A stretch of DNA of 64,000 nucleotides from Flavobacterium sp. KACC 22763 (GTDB taxonomy: Bacteria > Bacteroidota > Bacteroidia > Flavobacteriales > Flavobacteriaceae): NCBI RefSeq assembly GCF_028736155.1, contig NZ_CP117879.1, positions 2,852,001-2,916,000 on the forward strand. Reading direction: 5' to 3'. The position numbers and the translations under genes were made by a program. Of this stretch, positions 41,789 to 53,100 are shown in pieces. Numbering within the stretch: position 1 is the stretch's first letter; each line of letters begins with the position of its first letter. The notes beneath the pieces are model-generated. The model had not been told where the DNA came from and did not search any database. It saw only the letters and a program-made list of their open reading frames with translations.

Positions 41789-42133
41789 ATGATACAAATC
41801 TACCACAATCCGAGATGCGGAAAATCGAGAAATTGCCTTGCTTTTATTGAAAAGTCGAATCAGGATTTTGAAATCATACCTTACTTAACTGAAACTCCAT
41901 CTTTTGACCAGTTAAAAACATTATTGGGACAGTTAAATCTTGAACCAATCCAGCTGATTAGAACCAAAGAAAAAATCTGGATTGAAAATTTTAAAGGCAA
42001 AACTTTAAGTGACGATGAGATTATCAATGCCATGGTAGAAAATCCTATTTTAATCGAGCGTCCAATTGTTGTAAAAGACGGAAAAGCGATCATTGGCCGC
42101 GATCCAGAACTTGTTGCTTCTTTTTTAGATTGA
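41789..42133 (+). CDS. arsC: arsenate reductase, glutaredoxin-type (ArsC/Spx family)
   Basis: 114 residues with the redox Cys in IYHNPRCGKSRNCLAFI near 4-20. The substrate arginine region ERPIVVKDGKAIIGRDPE near 92-109 is present. It reduces arsenate with glutathione or glutaredoxin. No ars efflux genes lie nearby, so in this setting it may have a housekeeping role. Confidence 0.92.
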   Translation: MIQIYHNPRCGKSRNCLAFIEKSNQDFEIIPYLTETPSFDQLKTLLGQLNLEPIQLIRTKEKIWIENFKGKTLSDDEIINAMVENPILIERPIVVKDGKAIIGRDPELVASFLD

Positions 42134-42224
42134 TTCTAAAATACCCTATTAACATTTTTTTGTGATTTTTCTCTTTAAACCAAAAACTACATTTGGCGTC
42201 TAAAGAGAAAAAGAAAACCAGAAA

Positions 42225-44729
42225 ATGAAAAAAATCAAATTTGCTGTATTACTTGTATTCTTGTTTACAAGTTTTTACAATTATTCTCAACAAGGTCCGG
42301 GTGGCAGACCCAAAGTAAAAGTCACTGGAAAAGTTTTCGAGAAAGTAAGCAAACAACCATTAGAATACGCTACAATTTCGCTTACCAAACCAAATGACAC
42401 AAAAGTTGTTGCTGGTGGTATCACAAACCCAAAAGGAGAATTTGAAGTTGCGGTTGCACCCGGAACTTACGATATAAAAGTGGAATTTATTTCATTCAAA
42501 TCTACTGAAATTAAGCAAAAAAGTATTCAGGATGACACCAATTTAGGTGTTGTAAACCTATCTGAAGATGCTGCACAACTAAACGAAGTTGTAGTTCGTG
42601 CTGAAAAATCGACAGTCGAAATTAAACTGGACAAAAAAGTGTACAACGTTGGTCAAGACATGATCGTAAAAGGCGGAAGCGTGAGCGATGTTTTAGACAA
42701 TGTTCCTTCTGTTTCTGTTGATACTGAAGGAAATGTAAGTTTAAGAGGAAGCGACAATATTCGTATTTTAATTGACGGAAGACCTTCACAGGCAATTAAC
42801 GTTGCAGAAGCTTTGAGACAACTTCCGGCAGATGCCATTGATAAAGTAGAAGTAATTACAAATCCATCAGCACGTTATGATGCAGAAGGTGGATCTGGAA
42901 TTATCAATATCATTCTTAAAAAAGGTAAAAATCAAGGTTTTAACGGAACTTTTATTGCCTCGACTGGTTTACCAGAAACGTATGGCGCAAGTGCCAACTT
43001 AAACTATAAAACTGAAAAGTTAAACTATTTCACAACTGCTGGTTACAACTATAGAACTACTGAAGGAGCTGGTAAAACAAACTCAGAATATTTTGATCAA
43101 AACGAAGTAACAAAAAGCTATTTAGACGAAAACCGTGATACAAAACGTGTCAGAAACGGATTTAACGAACGAGCTGGTGTTGAATGGACACTGACTCCTT
43201 CTACATTTTGGACAAATGCCATCAATTACCAAAAAAATACTGGTGATGATAGAGATTTGATCAATTATTACAACTACGATGCTGCACATAATTACACTGG
43301 AACATCGTATCGTTTAAATGACGCAGATACTGGAAGTGAAAACTTTGAGTACACTTCGAACTTGATTAAAAATTTCAACGATAAAGGACATAAACTTACT
43401 GCAGATCTTTCTATTTCAAGAAATACAGATGACAGCAATAGTACCATTACAGCTTCACCTAATTTCAATAATACGCTAAACGATCAGGTACAAAAACAAG
43501 TATTATTTCAGGCCGATTATGTTCTTCCATTAGGTAAAGGTGGGCAATTTGAAGCGGGTTACAAAGGAAGTTTTGGAGATTTGAATAATGAATATTATGT
43601 AACTACTATCGAAAATAATGTTCCAGTAAAAGATCCTAATCTATCAAACACATTAGAATACAAAGAAAATATCAATGCCCTTTACACTCAATATGGCTTC
43701 AAAGCAAACAAATTCTCTTATTTATTTGGTTTAAGATGGGAAGACACAGATATTCATGTAAACTTGCTAGACAACAATAATTTCAATACTAAGAAATACA
43801 ACAACTTGTTTCCAAGTGCTTTTATTAGTTACGAAATCTCAGATCAAAGCAATTTTTCGGCAAGTTATAGCAAACGTTTATCTAGACCAAGAGGACGTTT
43901 CATGAACCCTGCTGTAAATTATGCGAGTAATATTAATATTTTTCAAGGAAATCCAGATTTAGATCCTTCTTTAACAGATAAATATGACATTGGTTATATC
44001 AAAAAATGGGATAAAGTAACCTTCAATACATCTGCTTATTTTGAAGACACAAAAGACGTTTTCAGCTTTGTAAGATCTCCTACCGGCGATTATGTAACTG
44101 CTGATGGTGAAGTGGTAACGCCTGCGCCAGGTGAGGTAGTTGACGGTACTCCAGTAATCAAAAGTCAGCCTATTAACTTAGGAAGAGAACAAAAATTTGG
44201 TTTCGAATTCACATTCAATTACACTCCGTATAAATGGTGGAAGTTAAACAGTAACTTCAATTTCTTTAATGTAAAAACTACAGGAGAGCATAGTTACATA
44301 GATACGCAAGGAAATACTATAGTTCAAGATTTAGACAATCAGGCTACATCTTGGTTTGCAAGAGTAAACTCTAAAGTTACTTTACCATATAAAATTGACT
44401 GGCAATTGACAGCAATGTACAACGGAGAGCAAAAAACAGCTCAAGGTAAAAACCTAGGGCAATTTGGAATGAATACTGCTTTAAGCAAAGATGTTATGAA
44501 AGATAAAGCTACTATTGCTTTCAACATTAGCGACGTATTCAATTCAAGAAAAATGAGATCTTACACTTATTTAGATGGAGTGACTTCGTATAGCGAATTC
44601 CAATTCCGTAAACGTCAATTCAATTTATCATTCACTTACCGTTTCAACAAACCAAAGAGCGAAAGAGATAAAAATGCACAGCCAAGAAATGACGGCGGTG
44701 GAGACGGCGGTGGAGATTTTCCGGGATAA
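42225..44729 (+). CDS. TonB-dependent outer-membrane receptor family protein
   Basis: 834 residues. A signal peptide is followed by a carboxypeptidase-D-like regulatory domain (about 30-112: VTGKVFEKVSKQPLEYATISL). A plug domain (about 120-220: VIVKGGSVSDVLDNVPSVSVD, NIRILIDGRPS) and a long beta-barrel of the flavobacterial outer-membrane barrel family come next. The tail is Gly/Asp-rich and lacks a typical aromatic end. No SusD partner is adjacent, so the ligand is open. Confidence 0.92.
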   Translation: MKKIKFAVLLVFLFTSFYNYSQQGPGGRPKVKVTGKVFEKVSKQPLEYATISLTKPNDTKVVAGGITNPKGEFEVAVAPGTYDIKVEFISFKSTEIKQKSIQDDTNLGVVNLSEDAAQLNEVVVRAEKSTVEIKLDKKVYNVGQDMIVKGGSVSDVLDNVPSVSVDTEGNVSLRGSDNIRILIDGRPSQAINVAEALRQLPADAIDKVEVITNPSARYDAEGGSGIINIILKKGKNQGFNGTFIASTGLPETYGASANLNYKTEKLNYFTTAGYNYRTTEGAGKTNSEYFDQNEVTKSYLDENRDTKRVRNGFNERAGVEWTLTPSTFWTNAINYQKNTGDDRDLINYYNYDAAHNYTGTSYRLNDADTGSENFEYTSNLIKNFNDKGHKLTADLSISRNTDDSNSTITASPNFNNTLNDQVQKQVLFQADYVLPLGKGGQFEAGYKGSFGDLNNEYYVTTIENNVPVKDPNLSNTLEYKENINALYTQYGFKANKFSYLFGLRWEDTDIHVNLLDNNNFNTKKYNNLFPSAFISYEISDQSNFSASYSKRLSRPRGRFMNPAVNYASNINIFQGNPDLDPSLTDKYDIGYIKKWDKVTFNTSAYFEDTKDVFSFVRSPTGDYVTADGEVVTPAPGEVVDGTPVIKSQPINLGREQKFGFEFTFNYTPYKWWKLNSNFNFFNVKTTGEHSYIDTQGNTIVQDLDNQATSWFARVNSKVTLPYKIDWQLTAMYNGEQKTAQGKNLGQFGMNTALSKDVMKDKATIAFNISDVFNSRKMRSYTYLDGVTSYSEFQFRKRQFNLSFTYRFNKPKSERDKNAQPRNDGGGDGGGDFPG

Positions 44730-44791
44730 TTTTTTTAAATTCCAATACTGAAATTCCAAATTCCAAACTGGATAAAAAATAACAATAAAAA

Positions 44792-44836
44792 AAATTCCAA
44801 ATTCCAACTTTTACGATTGGGATTTGGAATTTTTCT
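44792..44836 (+). terminator. repeat-derived terminator hairpin after the receptor gene
   Basis: Arms AAATTCCAAATTCCAA (44792-44807) and TTGGGATTTGGAATTT (44817-44832) with one G-T pair, then TTCTTTTT. Confidence 0.65.
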
Positions 44837-44912
44837 TTTTAGCCAATTTATTTAATCATCCAAGTTTGTCAAAGTTTGGAAATTTGAAATTTGGATTTTT
44901 CTATTTCTAACG

Positions 44913-44945
44913 AAACCCGACAGGTTTTAAAAACCTGTCGGGTTT
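44913..44945. repeat. AAACCCGACAGGTTT palindrome
   Basis: 15-base perfect arms with a three-base spacer. It matches, arm for arm, the copy inside the HD hydrolase gene at 8273-8305. Confidence 0.9.
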
Positions 44946-45012
44946 AAATAAGCTCATCAAATTAGAATTTGGAATTTCAAGTATTGGAATTTCTCTTTTT
45001 TTTTGCACAAAA

Positions 45013-45036
45013 AAAAGAACCCTAATGGGTTCTTTT
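45013..45036 (-). terminator. terminator of the small membrane gene
   Basis: Stem AAAAGAACCC / GGGTTCTTTT. On the minus strand it is followed by a run of T. It lies 20 bases after the stop of the 57-residue gene. Confidence 0.8.
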
Positions 45037-45056
45037 CTTATGACATCAATCTAAAA

Positions 45057-45230
45057 TTAAATAGATTGTTCTTCTTGTCTTTTTCTAGCTCTTTTCTCTT
45101 TGATCATTTCCCAGCTAGCACCCGTAACCCAGTAAGATACGAAACCAACTAAGAAAAACATTAACCAAAACCCTATAGTAAGTATGGTTAAGAAAAGTAA
45201 AAAGCCTAAGTACTGTGAAAATTCAAACAT
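45057..45230 (-). CDS. 57-residue membrane protein
   Basis: An uninterrupted 58-codon frame from the ATG at 45230. It begins MFEFSQYLGF and has two hydrophobic stretches (FLLFLTILTIGFWLMFFLVGFVSYW), then VTGASWEMIKEKRARKRQEEQSI. The basic C-terminus after the membrane part predicts a cytosolic tail. The good terminator downstream and coherent composition make it a real gene. No family name is known to me. Confidence 0.75.
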   Translation of the reverse strand: MFEFSQYLGFLLFLTILTIGFWLMFFLVGFVSYWVTGASWEMIKEKRARKRQEEQSI

Positions 45231-45449
45231 GTTTTCCGGAATTTTTGAATGTTACGACAAATGTAGGGTATATATTTTTTCTCAGCAATAAAATCTAAAT
45301 CAATTTTCGTTAAATAACATTTATCCGTATATTTATACTCATTTTAAATAAGCTTTTTTAGGACATACAATCCCTTTCTTTAAAAGAGCTCAGATGAATT
45401 TCATCAAAACATTTCACCTTTTACAGATAACATTTTTACATACAACATA

Positions 45450-46835
45450 ATGAAATACAGAATAGAAAAAGACACCATGGGCGAAGTTCAAGTCCCAGCC
45501 GATAAATATTGGGGTGCACAAACAGAACGTTCCAGAAATAATTTCAAAATCGGACCAGCGGCATCTATGCCAAAAGAAATCATTGAAGGTTTTGCCTATC
45601 TAAAAAAAGCTGCCGCTTATGCTAATTATGATTTAGGCGTTCTGCCAATAGAAAAAAGAGATGCCATTGCAGCCGTTTGCGACGAAATCCTTGAAGGCAA
45701 ACTAGACGATCAATTTCCTCTTGTAATCTGGCAAACAGGTTCTGGCACACAAAGCAATATGAATGTAAATGAAGTAATTGCCAACCGTGCTCAAGTTCTT
45801 AAATGTTTTGAAATTGGCGAAGGCGAACAATTCATAAAAGCCAATGATGATGTAAATAAATCCCAATCATCAAATGATACTTTCCCAACTGGAATGCACA
45901 TTGCGGCTTACAAAATGGTGGTAGAAACTACTATTCCTGGAGTCGAAAAACTTCATGCTACTTTAGCAAAAAAAGCAGCCGAATACAAAGACGTTGTTAA
46001 AATCGGCCGTACACACTTAATGGATGCAACACCCTTAACGCTTGGTCAAGAAATTTCAGGTTACGCCGCTCAATTAGCTTTCGGATTAAAAGCTTTAAAA
46101 AATACTTTAGCTCATTTATCTGAAATTGCTCTTGGAGGAACAGCTGTCGGAACAGGGCTAAACACGCCAAAAGGTTACGATGTAAAAGTTGCCGAATATA
46201 TTGCAAAATTCACCAAACATCCTTTTATAACAGCGGAAAACAAGTTTGAAGCGCTTGCCGCACACGATGCGATCGTAGAAACACATGGAGCCTTAAAACA
46301 ATTGGCTGTTTCATTAAATAAAATTGCCAATGATGTTAGAATGTTAGCTTCTGGTCCACGTTCTGGAATTGGCGAAATTCATATTCCTGAAAACGAGCCA
46401 GGTTCTTCTATTATGCCTGGAAAAGTAAACCCAACACAATGTGAAGCTTTAACTATGGTTTGTGCACAAGTCATTGGAAACGATATGGCAATTGCTGTTG
46501 GAGGAATGCAAGGTCACTACGAACTAAATGTTTTCAAACCTGTAATGGCAGCTAACTTTTTACAATCGGCGCAATTACTTGGCGATGCTTGTGTTTCTTT
46601 TGATGAACATTGCGCCCAAGGAATCGAACCAAATCATAAACGCATCAAAGAATTAGTAGACAATTCGTTAATGCTCGTTACCGCTTTAAACACTAAAATT
46701 GGTTATTACAAAGCAGCAGAAATCGCTCAAACCGCTCATAAAAACGGAACGACTCTTAAAGAAGAAGCTGTTCGTTTGGGTTATGTAACACCAGAAGATT
46801 TTGATGCTTGGGTAAAACCTGAGGATATGGTTTAA
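45450..46835 (+). CDS. fumC: class II fumarate hydratase
   Basis: 461 residues of the aspartase/fumarase superfamily. [18 protein letters not shown] is near 97-114, [14 protein letters not shown] near 138-151, [16 protein letters not shown] near 185-200, and the signature [16 protein letters not shown] near 316-331 carries the catalytic Ser. It converts fumarate to malate in the TCA cycle. Single-gene unit. Confidence 0.97.
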   Translation: MKYRIEKDTMGEVQVPADKYWGAQTERSRNNFKIGPAASMPKEIIEGFAYLKKAAAYANYDLGVLPIEKRDAIAAVCDEILEGKLDDQFPLVIWQTGSGTQSNMNVNEVIANRAQVLKCFEIGEGEQFIKANDDVNKSQSSNDTFPTGMHIAAYKMVVETTIPGVEKLHATLAKKAAEYKDVVKIGRTHLMDATPLTLGQEISGYAAQLAFGLKALKNTLAHLSEIALGGTAVGTGLNTPKGYDVKVAEYIAKFTKHPFITAENKFEALAAHDAIVETHGALKQLAVSLNKIANDVRMLASGPRSGIGEIHIPENEPGSSIMPGKVNPTQCEALTMVCAQVIGNDMAIAVGGMQGHYELNVFKPVMAANFLQSAQLLGDACVSFDEHCAQGIEPNHKRIKELVDNSLMLVTALNTKIGYYKAAEIAQTAHKNGTTLKEEAVRLGYVTPEDFDAWVKPEDMV

Positions 46836-46837
46836 GA

Positions 46838-46884
46838 TTAATTGTTAATTGTTAATTGTTAATTGTTAATTGTTAATTGTTAAT
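46838..46884. repeat. 7-base tandem repeat (TTAATTG)
   Basis: Six full copies and a partial seventh of TTAATTG immediately after the fumC stop. The same word appears scattered in the intergenic regions at 57501-57615 and 58711-58770. Confidence 0.9.
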
Positions 46885-46902
46885 TCTCATCGATACGAAT
46901 AA

Positions 46903-46936
46903 AAAAAGAGCTTTCTAAAATTTGAAAGCTCTTTTT
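46903..46936. terminator. bidirectional terminator
   Basis: Stem AAAAAGAGCTTTC / GAAAGCTCTTTTT with an eight-base loop, between fumC and a convergent gene. Confidence 0.9.
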
Positions 46937-46959
46937 CATTAACCATTTATAATTAATAA

Positions 46960-48162
46960 TTAACCATTATTAACGTAATCCTGTAAATAACTGAATCTTT
47001 CCGTCAATTTTCCATTCTCAGTGATTTTGGCACGTTTTAAGATTCCGTCTTTATCACCATTGAAGAAAGCCGGAATTACGTGTTCCATAAATTGCTCTCC
47101 GAAACCTTCGCTGGCATCTTTTGGAATTTCGCAAGGTAGATTATCTACCGCCATTACAGCAACAGCTGCAGGATGGAAGAAATCAACTTCACGATCTTCT
47201 AATGGAAAATACCCGTATAACGGCTCTTCAATTGTAGATGAACGAACTGTACAAGCTATCGGTCCGTTAACATCACAAGAAATATCTGCCACCACTTTCA
47301 ATTTGCAATCGCTTGCATTCAGCATTTCTTTTGTCAAAATCATTGGAGCATTATTAGCATGAAAATGCCCAGCGAAATAAATATCCGAAACCTTCGTAAA
47401 TCTTTCAAAATCAGATTCATATTCTTCAGGATGATTCACAAAATCTATAAAATCTAAAACCTGACCGTCTTTTCTTTTGTTATATTCCAAAACATCCAAC
47501 TGAACGTAAACCGCTTGAGCATATTTTTTAGTCAAATAATTATCAATCGTAATTTCTTTCACTTTTATAGCATCCAAAATTTCTTTTGCCCCACTCCCAA
47601 CCTTTCCTGTTCCTGTAACAACAAATTTTAAAGCAGGCATTGTAATGCGTTTTAAATGCTTTATCAAATCTTCTTTTCCAGAAAGTGACTCTGCTTTCGG
47701 AAGTTTAAACAATTCAAATTTAATTCCAAATGCACGAATTCCATTATAAACCCCAACCATACCAGCATATTTTCCGAAACCAATTAAACGATGATCGTGT
47801 TCGTTTACAATCGTTTCATGATCATACAAATCGATATTTTTTTCTAAGATCGCCTGAAGCAGTTTTCTGTTATGAGGTTGTTTTTTAATCGTATGAGAAA
47901 AAAAGAAATAAGCTTTGTTTGGAATCAAATCGTCTACAGGAACTTCTTTTACACCAAATAAAACATCACAGTCAGATACATCATCAGTGACCGTAATTCC
48001 CATATTTTTATAATCATCGTCAGAAAATATTCTAATATCAGAACTTTCAACTTTTACAGAAGCATCGTGATAAAGCTGTTTTAATCTTGTCAATTCATTT
48101 GGAGAAAAAACTACTCTTCTATCAGGCGGGTTTTTTCTCTCTTTTATAATTCCAAATTTCAT
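46960..48162 (-). CDS. LYS1/alanine dehydrogenase-like NAD(P)-dependent oxidoreductase
   Basis: 400 residues. The N-terminal AlaDH/PNT-like domain begins KFGIIKERKNPPDRRVVFSP, with VLFGVKEVP and KAYFFFSHTIKKQ. A Rossmann motif VTGTGKVGSGAKEIL lies near 174-188. The closest type known to me is the saccharopine dehydrogenase (lysine-forming) or lysine-ketoglutarate reductase half. No saccharopine partner lies nearby, so the exact substrate is uncertain. Confidence 0.82.
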   Translation of the reverse strand: MKFGIIKERKNPPDRRVVFSPNELTRLKQLYHDASVKVESSDIRIFSDDDYKNMGITVTDDVSDCDVLFGVKEVPVDDLIPNKAYFFFSHTIKKQPHNRKLLQAILEKNIDLYDHETIVNEHDHRLIGFGKYAGMVGVYNGIRAFGIKFELFKLPKAESLSGKEDLIKHLKRITMPALKFVVTGTGKVGSGAKEILDAIKVKEITIDNYLTKKYAQAVYVQLDVLEYNKRKDGQVLDFIDFVNHPEEYESDFERFTKVSDIYFAGHFHANNAPMILTKEMLNASDCKLKVVADISCDVNGPIACTVRSSTIEEPLYGYFPLEDREVDFFHPAAVAVMAVDNLPCEIPKDASEGFGEQFMEHVIPAFFNGDKDGILKRAKITENGKLTERFSYLQDYVNNG

Positions 48163-48403
48163 TTAATGTGGTTTTTTAGTTTTTAATAATATAACTTTTT
48201 AAAACATATTTGTTTCAAATATAACAAATTTAGTTAAAATTTTGTTTTAAAAATTCTATCTGGAATGCTTAAAAACCGTTAAAAGCTGAAAAACAACTGA
48301 CTAAAATTTACTTTTCTTAAAAATATGTTAAAAAACGCAAATTAGAGCCACAGAACCAAGAATACAACAAAATTGAATTCGATATATTTGTTTTTAAAGA
48401 ACG

Positions 48404-49606
48404 ATGCAAATGATTTTCCTTAAAAAGACAAAGATACCACAATTACTTTTTTCAATACTTGTTTTAAGCTCTTGTGGTCAAAACAAAACAACAGCAACAG
48501 ATACAACTCAGACAGTCGAAGATACCTTACCTAAAATGAAGCCGTTAGGAGCTGAACCGAAAGTTTCACAGGCTTATAAAAACACGGTTGTCGGCAGAAT
48601 AAATCACTTTTATAACAAAAATTGGCCAAACAATACCATGAATGGAAGCTTCTTAGTGGCCAAAAATGGACAGATTTTATTTGAAAGATATAACGGTTTT
48701 GCCAATAAAAATGAAGGAACCGAAATAACTCCTGACACTCCTGTGCAAATTGCTTCTGTGAGCAAGGTACTAACTGCAACAGCGGTTTTAAAATTGGTGA
48801 ATGCAGGAAAAATTGACCTCGATCAGAAAGTAAATACTATTTTAAAAACTTTCCCATACGAAGAATGTACGATCAGAATGTTATTGGATCACCGTACAGG
48901 AATGCGTAATTATGCCTATTTTACAGATCGCGATAAATCGATCTGGGACAGACATAATCAATTGACCAATAAAGATATCTTGGATATTCTGGCAACAAAA
49001 GATATTGGTTTAGAATCTAGAACTGGAACTCGTTTTAGCTATTGCAATACCAATTATGCAATGCTGGCGCTTATTATTGAAAAAATTACAGGTTTAAGTT
49101 ATAAAGAAGCAATGTCTCAAATGATTTTTAAGCCTCTTGGAATGACTCATACTTATGTTTTTGATGACGATAAAGACAGAAAGAAAATTGTTCCTTCATA
49201 TAAAGGTAACGGTGTAGAAATCGGTTTTGATTATTTGGATAATGTCTATGGCGATAAAAATGTTTTTTCTACAGCAAGAGATCTTTTAAAATTTGATCGT
49301 GCAAGACAATCACCAGATTTTCTAAAACCTGAATTGCTGAAGCAAGTATACACAGGTTACAGCAACGAACGCAAAGGAACTAAGAATTATGGCCTTGGAA
49401 TTAGAATGATTAATTGGGAAACAGGACAGAATTTCTATTTCCATAACGGCTGGTGGCACGGAAACACCTCATCTTACATTACTTTGATGAAAGAAGGAGT
49501 TACGATTATTGCATTATCTAATAAGATGACAAGAAACACTTATGCAGTTCGCAAACTAGCTCCTGTTTTTGGAGATTACCCTTTTAATTTTAAAGACGAA
49601 GAATAA
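48404..49606 (+). CDS. beta-lactamase-fold serine hydrolase lipoprotein
   Basis: 400 residues. The lipoprotein signal SILVLSSCGQ has Cys near 24. The class C-type catalytic SxxK is in IASVSKVLTATAV near 117-129. YxN-like motif YCNTNYAML near 204, and HNGWWHG near 342 stands in the KTG-equivalent place. This family includes D,D-peptidases and esterases; a true beta-lactamase is not implied. A second in-frame ATG is at 48410. Upstream is a TATATTTG element (48383-48390). Confidence 0.9.
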   Translation: MQMIFLKKTKIPQLLFSILVLSSCGQNKTTATDTTQTVEDTLPKMKPLGAEPKVSQAYKNTVVGRINHFYNKNWPNNTMNGSFLVAKNGQILFERYNGFANKNEGTEITPDTPVQIASVSKVLTATAVLKLVNAGKIDLDQKVNTILKTFPYEECTIRMLLDHRTGMRNYAYFTDRDKSIWDRHNQLTNKDILDILATKDIGLESRTGTRFSYCNTNYAMLALIIEKITGLSYKEAMSQMIFKPLGMTHTYVFDDDKDRKKIVPSYKGNGVEIGFDYLDNVYGDKNVFSTARDLLKFDRARQSPDFLKPELLKQVYTGYSNERKGTKNYGLGIRMINWETGQNFYFHNGWWHGNTSSYITLMKEGVTIIALSNKMTRNTYAVRKLAPVFGDYPFNFKDEE

Positions 49607-49673
49607 CAAAATTTTTCTGAAAATTTTAGCAGAAAGTAATTTCAAATACTCTAAATTTGCAGACTTATTTTTT

Positions 49674-50068
49674 GGGGTCGACTGGTTTTGACAGCAAGTC
49701 GAATTGAACAGTAAGCACGTCGAGCATTGAGACCTTGCTCGTAAATATAAGATCTCGAACTTTTACACGGCGAAAATAATTACGCTTTAGCTGCATAATC
49801 CGAATCATAGTACGATTGCGCCACGTCTCTACAAGGTAGAGAAGCTGGATTCTCCTGGAAAGCCTTGGTTTGTGGCGTTCCGTTCAGGGGAACCGTAAAA
49901 ATAAACCTAGATTTCCATGAGCTTCGGGTGGATTTCGAAAATTAAGAAGATAAGTGTTGGGTGGTTGTTTCTGGCCTAGCTCAACATCGAAAATCTAATC
50001 AGGAAATAAGCGTGTAGAAAGCTCTTTAGTTGCTTGTTTGGACCCGGGTTCGATTCCCGGCGACTCCA
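49674..50068 (+). ncRNA. ssrA: tmRNA
   Basis: The 5' end GGGGTCG pairs with 3' CGACTCC (50061-50067) as the acceptor stem. GGACCCGGGTTCGATTCCCGG near the 3' end forms the T-arm. The tag frame GGC...TAA at 49769-49798 encodes GENNYALAA, the usual flavobacterial-type proteolysis tag. CCA is not encoded. A TAAATTTG -7 box is at 49652-49659 and a strong terminator follows. It rescues stalled ribosomes with SmpB. Confidence 0.97.
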
Positions 50069-50074
50069 CAAAAA

Positions 50075-50108
50075 AGCCTGTAAACTCTTTGTTTACAGGC
50101 TTTTTTTA
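50075..50108. terminator. terminator after tmRNA
   Basis: Stem AGCCTGTAAAC / GTTTACAGGCT followed by TTTTTTT. The convergent patatin gene may use it too. Confidence 0.92.
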
Positions 50109-50141
50109 TTCTTAAAAAAACACACTTTTCATTATCAAAGA

Positions 50142-53100
50142 TCAAGGCAAGTGTAATTCACTTATATCTTTAATGGAATAATAGCCTAATTTACGATAAC
50201 TCTCAAACTGTGCTTCATCAAAAAATTGATCTCCTGTCGATTGTTGCGGAAAATCTGGATTCGCCAAAGCATATTCTCTAATATCAGCTGGTTCCTCGCC
50301 TGTTACAACAGTTTTGATATATATGAGCGTTCCAATATCTTTTTTATCACCTGGATACTTAATAGCTCCTTTGGCTATATGACTCTTTCCTTTAATAATA
50401 TCATCAATTGAAATATCAATATCAACTCCAAAATCTATTCGGCATCGTCTTATAGCATTTGCAAGCCCTTCACAAGTCCCTCTATTATCCTGCTCTGCAT
50501 CACCCAATAAAATATACTGACAACGTCTTCTTATAAGTTCATATAAACCCGTATTGTCAAAATGCCCCCCATCGGAAAGACAAACATACTTCATATTAAT
50601 ATCTGACTTACCAATAAGATCTCGCATTAAATACAATAAGCCAAATACTGGATCAGGATTCTTCCATTTAGCCAGTCTCGGATTACCAATCCACCAGCCT
50701 AGACGCAGATTAAAAAGCGTAAGTAAAAATGCCATAGTAGAAGAAGAATGATATCCCCAATTTGGGTTAACTGCGGCACCGGATATTGCCATTGCAGTTC
50801 CCATTGTTGGACCACCATTTTTATTAGAAAACTTATTTGTTGGTCTGTATCCATACTCATAAATTCTATCTACGTTATAAGTCGAAGAACGCGTAGGACT
50901 AAAATCATAACCACAATATAATGGAGAAAAAACAAATGATTCCCCCTTACGATCCTGTCTGTCTAAAGCAGAAACTACAGTAGCATTGAGTGTAGCATTT
51001 ATAAGTGGAAGAGGCCCAAAATAACCATCCTTAACAGTCATTGAAGACAATAAAATATCATCATAGGCATCAAATCCTGTAAAAGCATTGGCTGTTTTTA
51101 TTCTTTCTTCTCTGCTTCGAGTTGCCCCCATAAAAGCCCTAATAAGCCTATTTCTATAAAAATGATGCAATGAAAATTCATTAACACCTACACGCCAACT
51201 CACTAAGACTGTAATAATTAATAAACTTATAGTAATACAACCAAATTTACCCCAGTCTTCTTTTATATTCGGAAAAAAATTAAATCCTTCTATTTTGTCT
51301 AATATCCAAGAACCTATCAACAGAACTCCAACCATAAAAACAAACGGCACGACTTTAAGTAAAATATCAATATAGCTTTTCTTTTTGCTTTCACTTTCAT
51401 CCGTAGCTTCAAAAGCTTTTTTCATACCCCAGCCAATAAATCCAGCCCAACCAGTCCAACCTGTTAAACTTTTCCAGTCAAAACCTTCCAAATTGCTTTT
51501 TGAATATTTCTCCCATAGATCAGGCATAATCAAAGAAGCAAAACTTATGATAATCCAAAAAAGTATGAAGCGATGAACCAAACCGCCAATTCTACCCCAC
51601 CATTCTCTTCTATAGTCTGGAAAAAGATTTCCCATAAGTGCCATTCTGATAATCACAGCTATTGAGAATATTTCAAGGATACAAGGAATACCAATAACAA
51701 AAAATACTTTACAAGAATTTGAATAATGCTCTATAAACAAATTGTAAATAAAATTTGTATTGGACCAAAAAACTATCAAAAGAAATACTAGCACCGCCGA
51801 TGCTACAAGAGAAGATAAAGCAATTGCCCAACCAACTTTTTTCTCAAATATTTTTTTAGATTCTTGAATTTCATCTTTAGCGTAATCATTTTTTTCTTCT
51901 TTTGGCGTAACATTTCCTACTCCTCTTTTCATGAGATCCCATCTTTTATGGTAATTACCCCAAACAGCTACCCAGATAAAACCTGAAAATGCCGCACAAA
52001 AAACCAAACCTATAAACCAAAATTTATCATTTCCAATAAAATTTGGATTATATGCCGCAAAATAAGTACTAATAATTAATGCACTAAATCCGCCCCAAAT
52101 CAAAATTATATTAGGGATAAAAGTTCCTAACTTAAATTTTCTCGTAAAATTTATTATTGATTTCCTCAAATTTATTAACCATAGTTTATGTGATTCTTTT
52201 TCTTCATCACTATAAAAAGTACGCATTGGAATCGCAACAATGAGAGAACCTATTATCAATATGATACTGCTCCAAATAGAAACACATAAAATACTTTGTT
52301 GCGTTATACTTTCTCTAGCCCAATCCCAAAAAGAATAAATAGTATAGATACAAGATAGGATAGTTAATAATGTCAGCAACAATACCGTTTGATTAATCAT
52401 TGTATTGCGCACCCAAGTCATACCAGACGTCCACGCATCTGGAGACATTATTCCAACATTTGGGGATAAATAATTGCTGAACATTCTAAGCCATCGTATT
52501 GGACGGACTTCATCTGCTAACGGATCACCAGATTTATCAGGAGAAAGACGGTCATTAATTTTGCTAAAAGAACCTGATCTCTTTATCCATGAATTAAACC
52601 AAGTTCCAATATAACCACCACCAGATACAGTTGAGATATAATCAAATTTGTGAAGAGCATTTAATGCTGCTAATCGTTGTAGAATACCCAGATTAAAAGT
52701 GGCAGACCTGATTCCTCCTCCTGAAAAAGCAAGTCCCATAAGTTTCATCTCACTAGCTTCTCCCACAGCATCAAAAACCTGTTCTGCTTTAATAGAATGC
52801 GACGCTAAGGTTTCACTTTTATAATCATTGCTTACCGAAGCTAGATTTAATTCTTTATCTCTTGCTTTTCGTGCCCTAGAAATTTCTATTAACTCATCTC
52901 TAAAGAGTGTTTCAAAGGGAATCGAACATCCGTTTTTTATTAATTTTTTGAGCAATTCTTGATCATTTTTTAGGTATGATTGAGCAAATTCAGCCTCTTC
53001 ACTTTTCCAAAACTCAGCATGTTTGTCCTTATCTTCCCTAGTCAGAAGATCATGATCATTAAAAGTTACCACTGTTTCTGATTCCTTTTCGAATATTTTC

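Larger units (their letters stand above)
44730..45056. other. repeat-rich intergenic region
   Basis: 327 bases without a gene. It contains ATTCCAAATTCC repeats in both orientations, a terminator-like hairpin (44792-44832), the AAACCCGACAGGTTT palindrome (44913-44945), and TATTGGAATTTC complementary to the start of the region, so the whole stretch can fold back. Confidence 0.7.

Noticed and set aside
46838..46884. TTAATTG tandem repeat as a phase-variation tract.
   Set aside because: It lies after the fumC stop and before a terminator, not within a promoter or reading frame, so length changes would not switch a gene.
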